From Bin87 sp965197635 (GTDB lineage Bacteria; Chloroflexota; Dehalococcoidia; Lucifugimonadales; UBA3495), in the NCBI GenBank assembly GCA_965197635.1, contig CBDANN010000005.1, forward strand, positions 248,001-312,000: DNA of 64,000 nucleotides, written 5' to 3'. Each line of letters opens with the position of its first letter. Position 1 is the first letter of the stretch. The notes beneath the pieces were generated by a model. It searched no databases and was not told the DNA's origin. It was given only the letters and a program-made list of their open reading frames with translations. Shown one piece after another: positions 8,294-18,100 of this stretch. The position numbers and the translations under genes were made by a program.

Positions 8294-9325
8294 TCACGTT
8301 AGCGGCAGCGGCGATTGCCAGAGTTTGCCGGTGTCGTTGACGGTGATGGAGTCGACCCACTTGACCCAATCATAGCCGCGCTTGTGTGGCTCCACCATGC
8401 GGGCTGGGAAGCCGTGGCCCGATGAAAGCAGCGCGCCATCCACACGGTTGGCCAGCAAAGCGCGATTGGCTTCGTCCAGCGAGTACCGGCGCAAATAGCC
8501 GGTACGGGAGCGTATGGTGATGCTGCCGGCGCCGAGTTCGGGCTTCGCCCGGGCAAGCAAATCTTTCACTGGGATGCCGGCCCATTCTCGGGTCGTGTGC
8601 CAGCCGCCCGTGCAATCCAGGGTAGCAGTAAGGGTACGTTGCCATGCTTGGAACTCTATCATGTCGATCTCAAACGGGTTTGTCACATGACCATCCACAC
8701 GCAGTTTCCAACTGGCAGCATCGACGTGGGGCGTTCGGTCGTTGAGCCACATGGTGACGGGAAAGTCAGCGCCGTTTTCGGGGTATGACCCGGTGTAGCG
8801 TCGGGTTGCCCCTGGCCCGGCCGCCATAATGTTGGTCAGTTCCGCCGTGCGCCAAAGCATAAATCCAGCCAGCGCCAGAGCAATGGCCCGGAGTGCATGA
8901 CGGCGGTCAGCCAGGTAACGGGTTCGGAGGCTGATCCGGTGTCGGAACGAGTGCCATAGCAGCAGAGGTATCAGCATCCAGGCCAGATTCATATGGATGG
9001 TGGTCCCCGAAAATCCCATCCAGTCGTAGCGCCCCAGATGGCTCCAGGCCAGGCCCAACGCCATGACCGTGAGCAGGCCCAGCAATAGCGCCAGGGACCA
9101 CACCATCGTCGTGGGCGTAGCCCGCCAGTTGCGTCGCGTCCGCAGCGAACCGAGGACGTTTCGTGATTTCCAGAGAAACAGCGCCAGGATGGTGAATCCG
9201 AAAATACGGTGCAGGTGCATCGCCCCGATCCACTCCGGGTTGGAGTGCGTCAGGCCCAGGTACCCGGTCACCAGTTCGGCGGCGAATAGCGCGATGAGCG
9301 CGATGTTGGCCCAGGGAAAACGCAT
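8294..9325 (-). CDS. Molybdopterin-dependent oxidoreductase with N-terminal cytochrome b-like membrane domain
   Basis: This 343-residue protein joins two parts. Residues about 1-175 hold four to five membrane helices with several helix His residues (MHLHRIFGF, TTIHMNLAWMLIPLLLWHSFRHR), like the cytochrome b561/ferric-reductase-type anchor. Residues about 180-343 are a sulfite-oxidase-fold molybdopterin domain with the invariant Cys in LDCTGGW and the downstream SGHGFPARMVEPHKRGYDWVKW block. Such fusions are thought to be membrane-bound oxidoreductases (related to MsrP/MsrQ, which repair methionine sulfoxide, but in one chain). The natural substrate is unknown. It lies downstream of an FtsX-type permease on the same strand. 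Confidence 0.85.
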   Translation of the reverse strand: MRFPWANIALIALFAAELVTGYLGLTHSNPEWIGAMHLHRIFGFTILALFLWKSRNVLGSLRTRRNWRATPTTMVWSLALLLGLLTVMALGLAWSHLGRYDWMGFSGTTIHMNLAWMLIPLLLWHSFRHRISLRTRYLADRRHALRAIALALAGFMLWRTAELTNIMAAGPGATRRYTGSYPENGADFPVTMWLNDRTPHVDAASWKLRVDGHVTNPFEIDMIEFQAWQRTLTATLDCTGGWHTTREWAGIPVKDLLARAKPELGAGSITIRSRTGYLRRYSLDEANRALLANRVDGALLSSGHGFPARMVEPHKRGYDWVKWVDSITVNDTGKLWQSPLPLT

Positions 9326-9427
9326 CGATGGTCTCGGTCAGATTGCACCGCGTATGAACGGTTTTCGTGCTGACAGGGTTTTCCGACGGGTACGATGGGC
9401 CGATGCCCGGCGGATTGGTCGGCCTGG

Positions 9428-12400
9428 TTATCCTCCTTCCCCGGCGCGCAAAACACGTTGCACTTCCAGACGGTTGGTCACGAACGCCAGCCAGACCACG
9501 GTGACGAGGCTAACCACTGCCAGCACCGCGTAGGCCAGCGCCAACATTCGCCAATCGGTCTCGAAGGTCAGCGGCGGGGTGGCGCGGACCCCGCCCTCAG
9601 CCACCTCCAGCACCGGCAGCAGCGCGGCCCCAATTTGAGCGCCAGCCCAGGTGCCTACTGCCACGCCGGCGATTACCACAATGGCTAGGTTAAACCACAC
9701 CACGGCGTTGAGCTGTCCGCGGGAGCTGCCCAGCGTCCGCAAAAGGGCGAACTCGGTCTGTCTCTCGCGGGTGTCCAACCAGCAGTACAGCGCGATGCCG
9801 GTGGCGCTGGCCAGGGCCAGGGCCAGGAACATGATGACCAACAGTCCGCCCCAACCAGCGTTGGCCAACGGTTGCTGACCACGCAAAGCGGCCTCCTCCT
9901 CGGCGACGATAACCTGCCCGCTGGTCAGTCCCAGGTCGGAAATTTGGCTGGTGGCGGTGTCCGCCGCCGACAACGCCGCATCCAAGTCGCCCGGCACGAT
10001 GCCCCGGTCGAGCCAAACCTCGCTGGCCCCGCCGAAAATCCGGCGACTATGCCGGTTGGCGTAATCCACGAACTCGCCCAGGTCGGCAATAACAAAGGGT
10101 TGCTGCCTCGGGTCCACGGTGGGGAAGAACTCGGCGACCCCGGTGATGGCCAAGGGCAGCGCGAAAGTGGACATTCCCAGGCTAATGCGGTCGCCGACCT
10201 CCGCCCCGGTGGCGTCGAGGATGCCCGGACTGACCACCGCCCGAAGTGGTGGCGACGTGTTTCCGGGCCGCAAGCCCGGAACGCCGATGCCTCCGGGAGC
10301 CCAGCTGAACACCACGGAGCCGGCGGTTCCCTCGCGCGCCACGTTGCGGCTGGTTTCCAGAGAATACAGCCCGGGTCGGACGTAATCCTCGATCACGGTC
10401 CACCCTTCCGAGGAGGTCAACTCTGAAATGACCACATCGCCTCGTGGCGTCTGGGCCGTCAGGCTGTCCATGAAGAGGACGCCGGGCCGATCGCTGCTGG
10501 TGCGTCCCACTATTTGCAGGTTGATCAACGTGTGGGGCGGCAAATCGAGCCGTGGGCGCTCCTCGTCCTCGGTGCGGCGCCCGGTTCGCCCGAGGCGGAG
10601 GGCGATGTCTCTCTCCAACTTTATCCATTGGTGACCGCTGACGTCCCCCAGGGGAACGTCGTAATGGCGGCCCGCGCCGTCGCGCAGCCGCGCCGTCACG
10701 CTGACCAGCCGCTCCTGAAGACCGCCCGTGCGCGCCCACAACGATAGGCCGGTGGTGTCTTCGGGGAGCGGTATTCCCTCGGGAGCAGCCGGGTTAGGGG
10801 CGATATCGGTCATCAATTCGGGCAAAGTGTTGCCGCCGCCGAAATCCTCACGCCACCAGGCAACGTCGGCCAGGCGGTGGGACTCCACGGCCAGCACCGA
10901 CACCCGCTGCGAGCCGAACCCTTCGGTCAGCAAGCTGCCCTCCGTCCGCATCACCTCGGCCCCGGCGGGCAGGACATCCGAAGCGCCGGCGTAAGCCCGG
11001 GGGATGCGCCCGCCATCGTGCTGGATTCGGATGTCCGCTCCGGTGTCGTAGCGCACCCGGTCATCCTGGCTGTGGGTTAGGGTCGCGGAAAACGCGCTGC
11101 CGACCACGCCGAGGGCGGTCGCCAGCATTAACAACGCCACCAGGCTTCCCGGCGCGATGGGGTCGCGGGCGATGCGGCGCAGACCCTGAACCAGCCAACC
11201 CGGTCCGACCGGGCCGACGACACGGGCCGACAAACCCATGGCCAGCGGGAAAACGCGCATGACCAGCAATCCCAACGCAATCAGGCCAAGCGCCGGGCCC
11301 AACAGCAGGGCAAAGTCCACTTCCAACTCACGCCCGCCCAGGCTGCGGGTCAACACGGTGCCCCGATTCGAGATCTGCCACCACAGGAATGCGATCACCA
11401 CCAGCGCCAACAGGTCCAGATAGTAGCGATGAATGAACGGAGTACGGGCCGGCCGCGCGCCGGCCTGCCGGAACTCCACGATGCCCTTGCTGGCCGCCGC
11501 CAACGTGGCCAAGGAAAGCACTACCACCGCCAACGTGGCGCCGGCCGCGCCCATGCCAAACGCCTGCCAGGACAGGGACACCGGCGCGCCGGTGGACGCG
11601 GCGTCGAACACGAGGCCGCCCAGGACTTTCGCCAACAGGGGCGACAGCAGCGCTCCGGCAATCAGCGCCGGCCCGGCCAGCAGCAGTCCTTCCACCAGGG
11701 TGAGAATGCCGATCTGCACCGTGGTCGCGCCCCGGCTCTTCAGCATGGCGATTTCGCCGGCGCGGGCCCGTATCACCATGCCGGCAGTGATGGTCAGATA
11801 GTAGGCGAGGATGCCCGTAACCAGGAATACCATCAGGAACAGCGGGATGCGGGCCAGGAGGAGCTGTTCCTCGTGGTCTTCCAGGATCCGCGCCAGGCCG
11901 GTTGACGTGCTGCCGTTGGGCAGGTGGTTGGCCACGTCGCGCCTAACCTGTCGCAGCGACAGTTGCAGCTCGTCCACCTTTTTTGCCGGGATGCCCTCCC
12001 GGTCAACCTGCAAAAACCAGGCGGAGCTGGTGTAGATGCCCGGGTAGCGACGGCTAACCTGCTGGCGAAGGGCGGCCTCCGAAACGAAAAGCGGCACCAA
12101 CGTCCAGTCGTCATCGTGGTAGGACAGCAGCTTCTGCCGGCGGTACCAGTATTCTTCGTCCGGGTCGGTTGGTTCAATCACCCCCACGACCACCACATTG
12201 GTGACGGGTTGTCCCTCGCCACCGGTTGCCGGGATGATGCCAAAGCCCTCACCAAGCGGGATGTCCAGGAACTCGAACCCGGTGGAGTCAACGGCCACTT
12301 CAATCACGACCGCATCGGTTTCGCCGGTGTCATCGTTGTAGCCGCCGTCGCCGAACACGCCCGGCCAGCGGCCCTGCACCAATCTGCCCTTGCCATCTTG

Positions 12401-12832
12401 CAAACCGGAGAGGTACTGAACGCGGCCTCTGGGACGCACATCGTTGGGCCGGTCCAGATTGGGCCGGCCGCTGAAATAAAAGGTCGCCGTTTCAATCTGG
12501 AAAGACAGCGCCCCCACGGCATCGCCCAAGGGTGGCAATACGCGCTGCGCTACGAACTGGTGGCTGGTGAGGTAGCGGTCGCTGGCGAGTGTGGCGGTAC
12601 GCGGGTCGTCCAGGTCATTGAACACACGGACCCAGATGTTGACATCTCCGGGTTCGGCGTCGGCCAGGGCGCGGCGCAAGGCCGTTTCCGCAAGGAGGTC
12701 GTTGAACACCACGGCGCTGGACAGGAGCACTACCGCCAGGGCGACTCCCAGCAGCACCGTCAATTCGATGCGGAACGACGACATCAGCCGCCGCCGCGCC
12801 AGCACGTAGCCAAGATTGAGGATGGCGGTCAT
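9428..12832 (-). CDS. FtsX/MacB-type ABC transporter permease (large, two permease domains)
   Basis: This 1134-residue protein has an N-terminal membrane helix (about residues 20-45), a long extracytoplasmic MacB-PCD-like region, three helices with the FtsX-like signature around residues 330-450 (GEIAMLKSRGATTVQIG), a middle group of helices, a second extracytoplasmic domain, and a final three-helix FtsX domain (TEFALLRTLGSSRGQL). This is the layout of lipoprotein/peptide-exporting type VII ABC permeases (MacB/LolCE). No ABC ATPase gene is adjacent. A homologue of nearly equal length lies at 15184-18597, separated only by the restriction island, which suggests the two were originally neighbours and may form a heterodimer. 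Confidence 0.88.
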   Translation of the reverse strand: MTAILNLGYVLARRRLMSSFRIELTVLLGVALAVVLLSSAVVFNDLLAETALRRALADAEPGDVNIWVRVFNDLDDPRTATLASDRYLTSHQFVAQRVLPPLGDAVGALSFQIETATFYFSGRPNLDRPNDVRPRGRVQYLSGLQDGKGRLVQGRWPGVFGDGGYNDDTGETDAVVIEVAVDSTGFEFLDIPLGEGFGIIPATGGEGQPVTNVVVVGVIEPTDPDEEYWYRRQKLLSYHDDDWTLVPLFVSEAALRQQVSRRYPGIYTSSAWFLQVDREGIPAKKVDELQLSLRQVRRDVANHLPNGSTSTGLARILEDHEEQLLLARIPLFLMVFLVTGILAYYLTITAGMVIRARAGEIAMLKSRGATTVQIGILTLVEGLLLAGPALIAGALLSPLLAKVLGGLVFDAASTGAPVSLSWQAFGMGAAGATLAVVVLSLATLAAASKGIVEFRQAGARPARTPFIHRYYLDLLALVVIAFLWWQISNRGTVLTRSLGGRELEVDFALLLGPALGLIALGLLVMRVFPLAMGLSARVVGPVGPGWLVQGLRRIARDPIAPGSLVALLMLATALGVVGSAFSATLTHSQDDRVRYDTGADIRIQHDGGRIPRAYAGASDVLPAGAEVMRTEGSLLTEGFGSQRVSVLAVESHRLADVAWWREDFGGGNTLPELMTDIAPNPAAPEGIPLPEDTTGLSLWARTGGLQERLVSVTARLRDGAGRHYDVPLGDVSGHQWIKLERDIALRLGRTGRRTEDEERPRLDLPPHTLINLQIVGRTSSDRPGVLFMDSLTAQTPRGDVVISELTSSEGWTVIEDYVRPGLYSLETSRNVAREGTAGSVVFSWAPGGIGVPGLRPGNTSPPLRAVVSPGILDATGAEVGDRISLGMSTFALPLAITGVAEFFPTVDPRQQPFVIADLGEFVDYANRHSRRIFGGASEVWLDRGIVPGDLDAALSAADTATSQISDLGLTSGQVIVAEEEAALRGQQPLANAGWGGLLVIMFLALALASATGIALYCWLDTRERQTEFALLRTLGSSRGQLNAVVWFNLAIVVIAGVAVGTWAGAQIGAALLPVLEVAEGGVRATPPLTFETDWRMLALAYAVLAVVSLVTVVWLAFVTNRLEVQRVLRAGEGG

Positions 12833-12838
12833 GGTTGG

Positions 12839-13552
12839 CTAGGTTATGGCGCGCGTTTCGTTTACGAATTCATGCAGGGTCATCAATCCACCCCTGACTG
12901 ATTGAGGATATCGCATATGCAATGGACGAGGTACTACAAGGTGGACATTGGCCTCACTCATTTGAGCAAACTGCCGCTCGGATACGCCTTCCTGCAGGGT
13001 AAAAAGGTGCTTCGTAGGAATTCGATCGGCTTCGTTGAGAATTTGCCGCCAGCGTTCTTTGACTGTCGTTTTAGCAGCCAACATCTTGAGCTGATTGGCT
13101 GGATAATCGGGGTTGTCGTAAGCTGCTTGCGACGGGAATATGAAATCAGGGCGGTTGCCCGATTCGGTCGTTGGTTGGAAAACGTAGGTGATGTCTTCCT
13201 CGGTGAAGATGGTATGCAACTGCAGTTCCAGCGACCGCCCCGACCTTGATTTGCCCCGCTGCAATATCGTCTGGGCCCTCGTTAGGAACGCATCAACGGA
13301 ATTGAACCCTTGCTCAATTACCTTGGATTCGACCGCATGCTCAATGCTCTGGAAAACGGAATATTCGCAATCTCTGCGTCGTACCATACGTTCGTCCGAT
13401 GATAAGTCACGGTGGGGCTGCAAAGCCAATGCTGTCTCAAGCAATTCCCGCGGCGTTGGGAAACGTTCAAGCCACTGCTCCGGTATTTGGTCAATTTCTA
13501 GCCAGCAACTGACGTCTTCGCGCCCGACTGCTGTGATGGGGAAGACAAACAT
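12839..13552 (-). CDS. EcoRII C-terminal-domain type II restriction endonuclease
   Basis: The 237-residue protein matches the catalytic (C-terminal) domain of EcoRII, a PD-(D/E)XK nuclease acting at CCWGG-type sites. Recognisable blocks in order are SGRSLELQLHTIF, RPDFIFPSQAAYDNPDY, LAAKTTVKERWRQILNEAD with the catalytic Lys, and KHLFTLQEGVSERQF followed by VPRPLHMRYPQ. The autoinhibitory N-terminal domain of EcoRII is absent, as in PspGI-like enzymes. No cytosine-5 methylase that would protect CCWGG is found anywhere in the window. A miniature element ends four bases upstream of the ATG, inside whose target duplication the start codon lies, so its native promoter has been displaced and expression is doubtful. 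The gene ends six bases before the permease gene. Confidence 0.88.
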   Translation of the reverse strand: MFVFPITAVGREDVSCWLEIDQIPEQWLERFPTPRELLETALALQPHRDLSSDERMVRRRDCEYSVFQSIEHAVESKVIEQGFNSVDAFLTRAQTILQRGKSRSGRSLELQLHTIFTEEDITYVFQPTTESGNRPDFIFPSQAAYDNPDYPANQLKMLAAKTTVKERWRQILNEADRIPTKHLFTLQEGVSERQFAQMSEANVHLVVPRPLHMRYPQSVRGGLMTLHEFVNETRAIT

Positions 13553-13556
13553 ATCG

Positions 13557-13670
13557 GTAACTGTTCACGTTTGAGGGGGCGGAGGTGGTTTGCGGTGGAC
13601 ATTCTGTGCTGGACTGGCCGCTGAGAACGGGCTGAATGGGCCTCAGATCCCCTCAACTCTGAACAGTTAC
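13557..13670. mobile_element. MITE-like element with 11-bp inverted repeats and 8-bp target duplication
   Basis: The 114-bp element begins GTAACTGTTCA (13557-13567) and ends with the exact reverse complement (13660-13670). It is flanked by a perfect direct repeat ACATATCG (13549-13556 and 13671-13678). The left repeat contains the start codon of the EcoRII-C nuclease gene. The ends resemble those of some IS66-family elements, which also make 8-bp duplications, but no transposase is present and this link is from memory only. Confidence 0.75.
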
Positions 13671-13722
13671 ACATATCGGTCGCCTGTACACAAAATGCGC
13701 AAATTGATATATGATATTTTCA

Positions 13723-14487
13723 TTATTGAAAGACATATTCTCTGTGATAAGCGAGAAACTTTTGGTCAGGGCCAAATTTTTCAGGACTATATATCGGTTG
13801 TCCATCATACTGTGAGATAGACGTTGCATAGAATTTATCGTTGCCCTCGGAATATCTGCGGGATACGCGGACTGCCATATCGTCGTTGACCGTGATTAGG
13901 CCGGCGTCGAAAGCCCTTTCGTGCAGGACAGATAAGAGCAGGCCGTTTCTGGGGTTCACTCGGTTAGATTTATCAACGTGCCAGGGGATGATATGGCCTG
14001 CTCTCAGCAAAGTGGGTAACGACAATCCGGTGATGCAGCATCGCCCATTGTAAGCGCTCAATACCGTGGTGCGAAAGAAACTTTGACCTATGCGCGTCGT
14101 GGCCTGCACGGCGCGGTCCTCTCCAATACGGTCCAGATTCGCCTCCTCTACGACTTCGTCGTCAGGCTCTGCCTCATCGGTCACTTCACTAATGGCGCGC
14201 TGGGACTCTACGGCGAAACGTTCCCAGTCACTATGCATTTCCTCCCACATGGCGCGGTCGTTGGCTGATGCGCCACGCAAACCCGTGCGGCCTGTGCTGG
14301 TGATTGCCGGATCTAGGCTGGCAATATTGGTGAGCTTCATCGCTAACGCTGATGGAGTCCGCCCAATGGCATCCGCAAACTGGGCGATTTCTGGGTTCCG
14401 GTAATGTAACCTACCGAAGGGCAAGCGGCAGTACAACCCAAAGGCCACCAATAATTGCTGCCGTGTCCAGCCGGATGCCGCAGGCAT
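13723..14487 (-). CDS. HNH endonuclease
   Basis: This protein (254 residues from the ATG at 14487) has an N-terminal helical region and, in the C-terminal half, an HNH_2-type nuclease domain: YNGRCCITGL, then RAGHIIPWHVDKSNRVNPRNG and LHERAFDAGLI. The H-N-H pattern and the CxxxG context are intact. Proteins of this type are usually solitary or restriction-associated nucleases. The start at 14487 is preferred because it follows the stop of the upstream gene by two bases (TGATCATG); a longer reading would overlap that gene. Together with the EcoRII-C nuclease and the unknown gene it forms a small restriction island between two permease genes. Confidence 0.85.
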   Translation of the reverse strand: MPAASGWTRQQLLVAFGLYCRLPFGRLHYRNPEIAQFADAIGRTPSALAMKLTNIASLDPAITSTGRTGLRGASANDRAMWEEMHSDWERFAVESQRAISEVTDEAEPDDEVVEEANLDRIGEDRAVQATTRIGQSFFRTTVLSAYNGRCCITGLSLPTLLRAGHIIPWHVDKSNRVNPRNGLLLSVLHERAFDAGLITVNDDMAVRVSRRYSEGNDKFYATSISQYDGQPIYSPEKFGPDQKFLAYHREYVFQ

Positions 14488-14489
14488 GA

Positions 14490-15071
14490 TCAGGAATCTC
14501 CATACCAGAATGTGCAATGCTCATAGTCATCCGGGTCTGCCCACCATGGAGCATCAGGACACCAGGTGGCGAGATTGTTTTCCCAATGGCAGATGTATCT
14601 GTCATTTAGCTCGGCATAGCCATGAGGCTCGGTTAGCGGTGGCCCCCATCCGGCCGCGTTAGTGAGGATTAAAGTGTTGTCCGGGCCAATGTGCATCAGT
14701 GCCGTATAGTCATAGCGATTGCGATTCACCGCTATGCGACTCTCCTCTAAGATTGCCTGTAAGCGGTTGTTGGAGCCCGGCAAAGAAACATCCGGTGTGA
14801 CGAACTCGCCGAGTTTGGGGTTGCGGGAAAAGCAGTCACAATCCATGGCATGAGGTGCTTTGACTAGCGGCAGTCCTATATCCAGTATGCCCGTTTCGTC
14901 AAAACCGAATTTGGCGCGGTAGTAGGTCTGCTTAGCCCAGGTCAATTCGCTCCACCGGCGTATGACCGACCTGACAGCGACTGCATCGTCGGAGTCTTCA
15001 TCGTAGATGATGATCCAGCCACGGCTAGCCAATTCATCGATAGACGGTAGGTAGTGAGTGAAAGTAGCCAT
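14490..15071 (-). CDS. Hypothetical protein in restriction island
   Basis: I do not recognise this 193-residue protein. It has no membrane segment or signal peptide, is rich in Trp and acidic residues, and contains a Cys-containing stretch (HAMDCDCFSRNP) and an aromatic C-terminus (TWCPDAPWWADPDDYEHC). It is not a DNA methyltransferase by any visible motif (no PC, no DPPY, no glycine-rich SAM loop). Its stop is separated from the HNH gene start by only two bases, so the two are almost certainly co-translated. It may be a specificity, inhibitor or immunity-type partner of the nucleases, but this is only context. Confidence 0.7.
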   Translation of the reverse strand: MATFTHYLPSIDELASRGWIIIYDEDSDDAVAVRSVIRRWSELTWAKQTYYRAKFGFDETGILDIGLPLVKAPHAMDCDCFSRNPKLGEFVTPDVSLPGSNNRLQAILEESRIAVNRNRYDYTALMHIGPDNTLILTNAAGWGPPLTEPHGYAELNDRYICHWENNLATWCPDAPWWADPDDYEHCTFWYGDS

Positions 15072-15183
15072 GTTCTGCCTCGTGGTTTCGCAGTTCGTGC
15101 GGTATGGTAATGCCCACTCGCCTAGTTACGCAACGGCCTCCCGTCATGAGGTTTCCTGCCCAGCGCAGAGCATGACGGCTGAT

Positions 15184-18100
15184 TTACTCAGCTTCCCGCA
15201 GCGCTTCCGGCGGGCGCAGCCTTCCGGCTACCGCGCCGGCCAGTGCGATGGCCGCTGTCGCCGCTACGGCAAGGCACACAAACGTCGCGGCCAGCCAGGG
15301 CCCTTGCGCCACGAAGATGATGGGCGGCGTTACGGTTCCGCCGGCGGCGTTGCCGGCCAATTCGCCCAGCGTCCAACGGGCCAGCGCCCAACCGGATAGT
15401 CCGCCCACCACAATGCCCAGCACCGCGATGATGGCCCGCTCCAACGCCAGGCCGGCGAACCGCTGCCATCGAGGCACGCCCAGAGCAGCCCCCACTGACA
15501 TATCAACCCGCTGTTCGCGGACGGCGACCGCCGCGTGGGCACACAAAGCCAACCCAACCGCGAGCGCCAGGGCCGCCAAGCCAATGCCGGTCAGGGCGTC
15601 CCAGGCGCCGCCGGCCAGAGGGTTGCGCGTGGCCAGATCAACCGCCTCGGCCCGGTCGCGTAGGAAGGAGAGGCGGTAACCCACGTCCAGAATGGCGGCC
15701 GCCGTTGCATCGCGGTCCACGCCCTCAGCAATGTCGAACCACCACTCGCTGGGAGTGATGGACTGAGCTCCCGGGGCTTGCGCCAACCACGCCCGCAATT
15801 CGTGGACGGACACCACCACGAAGGAGCGGCCGGCGTCGAGGGTCGGAAAGTGGTTCACCGTGCTGGTTACCTGGGCGGGCACGATGTATCCGTCCACCGT
15901 GAACCGCACCGTTTGTCCCGGCGTGAATCCCGGTCCGGTCACGGCAGGCAGGGGCAGCGGGCCCGGCGGGATGACGATGCCACGCGGCGAACGACCCAGC
16001 GGCTCTTCCCACCGAATGGATAGACCGGCGGATCCAGTGTGGGCGGCATCCGAACCGCGTTCGGTGCGGTCGGCCACGGTGCCGCCCTGGGGCAGCGCGA
16101 CCCATGGTCCCACCTCCTCGAAACCTTCGACTAACTGTCCTCCCGGCGGGATACTGGAGCCAAACGCCGTGATGTCGTCAAAGGACAGGCCGCCCGGCGG
16201 CGTCCGCGAGAAGGAATCGCCGGACAGGAATACGGACACCACTCGCCACCGGTCCTCGGAGGAGGATGTCGCGCTGACCTCGGGCATGGGAGCCACCAGC
16301 TTTTGCCACTGACCTGCTCCCAGCCCGCTGGAGGTGAATGGCGCCAAGGTGCCCAATTCCAGGTTCCTATAAAAACCCCGGTCATTACCGATACGCATCC
16401 AGAGACGATAAGTTGGCAATGGAACCGCGGAGCCGACGTTCTGCTCATCGTCCCGTCGCGCCCAGATGCCGACCCGCTCCGCCCCTTGAGGCACGGCAAC
16501 GCCGGCTGCCTCCGGCGCGAGTGTACGGCGGAGTGGGGCCATGAGCTCATCCAATGTCGCCGGCTCGCCGTCGGCAAAATCGTTGCGCCACCATGAAACT
16601 TGGTGGATGGTGATAGGATCAGCTCCCAACACCCAGCCGCGTTGGGTCGGCCCGTCGATGAAACCGACGCCTTCCCGGATGACGGGCGAGACCGCCTCCA
16701 CCCCATCGATGGCGTTCAACCGGTCCACCCGTTGCTTCTCGGTGCGCCCGGTGAAGCTGGCTCCACCGAGGGTAATGTCCCCACCGATGCTATGCTTGGC
16801 TTGGTCCGCTTCGCTGAGGGCCAGCGTCGTCTGGAAAGAGCCGGCGAACACGCCCAGCGCGGCTGCCAAGGTCACCACCACCGTCAGCGAAGCGTAGGGC
16901 AGCGGGTGGCGCGCCATACGACGCAGCGACAGGGCAACCCACGCCGGAGCCGTTCGCTGCGCGGCCCAGGCAGTACCGGCCATGGTCCAGGGCAAGGCGC
17001 GCAGCAACAGGAAAGCCAGGGTCAAGAGCGCCGCGGAGGGAGCCAACAACAAAGACGGGTCCAGCGCCGGGCCCCGGCCGGTTAACTCGGCTTCCACAAA
17101 CCCGCCCCGCTGCCTGATCTGCCAAATGAGGATGCCCAACGCCACCACCGCCAGCACGTCGATGTAGTACCGTTGGAGCCACGGGGTGGAAGGGGGGCGA
17201 GCGCGGGCGCGGAGAAAGTCCAGTATCCCCAGTCGGGCCAGGCTGCCGCCGGCCACTGCGAGTACGCCTAGGCTCAACAAACCTCCGATCGCTCCCATGG
17301 CGTACATCTGCCAGGACAGGGACACGTCCAGAGGGGTTTCGCCAGCTCCCACGCGCGCCGCGGGATTGATGGTGCCTACCAACAGCAAGCTGCCGATGGC
17401 CCATGCGATCAGCGGCCCCACGACGGTTGCCGCCAACACTATGAGGCCCTCGCCCACGGCCAGCAGACCGCCCACTTGACCGATGCTGGCGCCGCGGCTG
17501 CGCAGCATCGATGATTCGGCGGAACGCGCTCCCGCCAGCAGGCTGACCGCCAGCGCCAGGAAGTACAGAATCACCACCACTACCAACGAGACGAACAGGA
17601 ACAGCGGGGCGCGCGCCAACGTGAGTTCCCGCTGAAAGGTTGCCAGCAGGCCGGTATTGCGGCTGTTCTCCAGCCCGGTGAGTATGTAGGAGCGGGGGAA
17701 ACGGCTGTTGATATCGGTTTCCAGCGCGGTCAAGTCGTCCCGGGTGTCCTGTACCGTGCCCGCCGTAATGACGTCGGGGTTGATGTACACGAACCAGCCG
17801 TAATCACCAACCAGGGTTGGATAGTCTTGGCCGATGCCGTTGAAGTAGGCGTTTTCGGTGACGTAGATGGGCGCCACCGGGCGGCCCTCCCAGTCGCTAA
17901 TTCGGAAGTAGTCGGCGGAACCCATCCAATATTCCGCGCGTGGGTCGATTGGCTCGACGATGCCCACTATGCTTACGGCGATGTACTGCGGCGCTTGCTC
18001 GTCGTCCGCCGGGAAAACCACTAGCCAGGCTTCTTTGCCGACGCCCCAACCCATGAGGCGGGAGGTGTCCACGCCCAGCACCCCCTCCAGGCGAGGGCAG

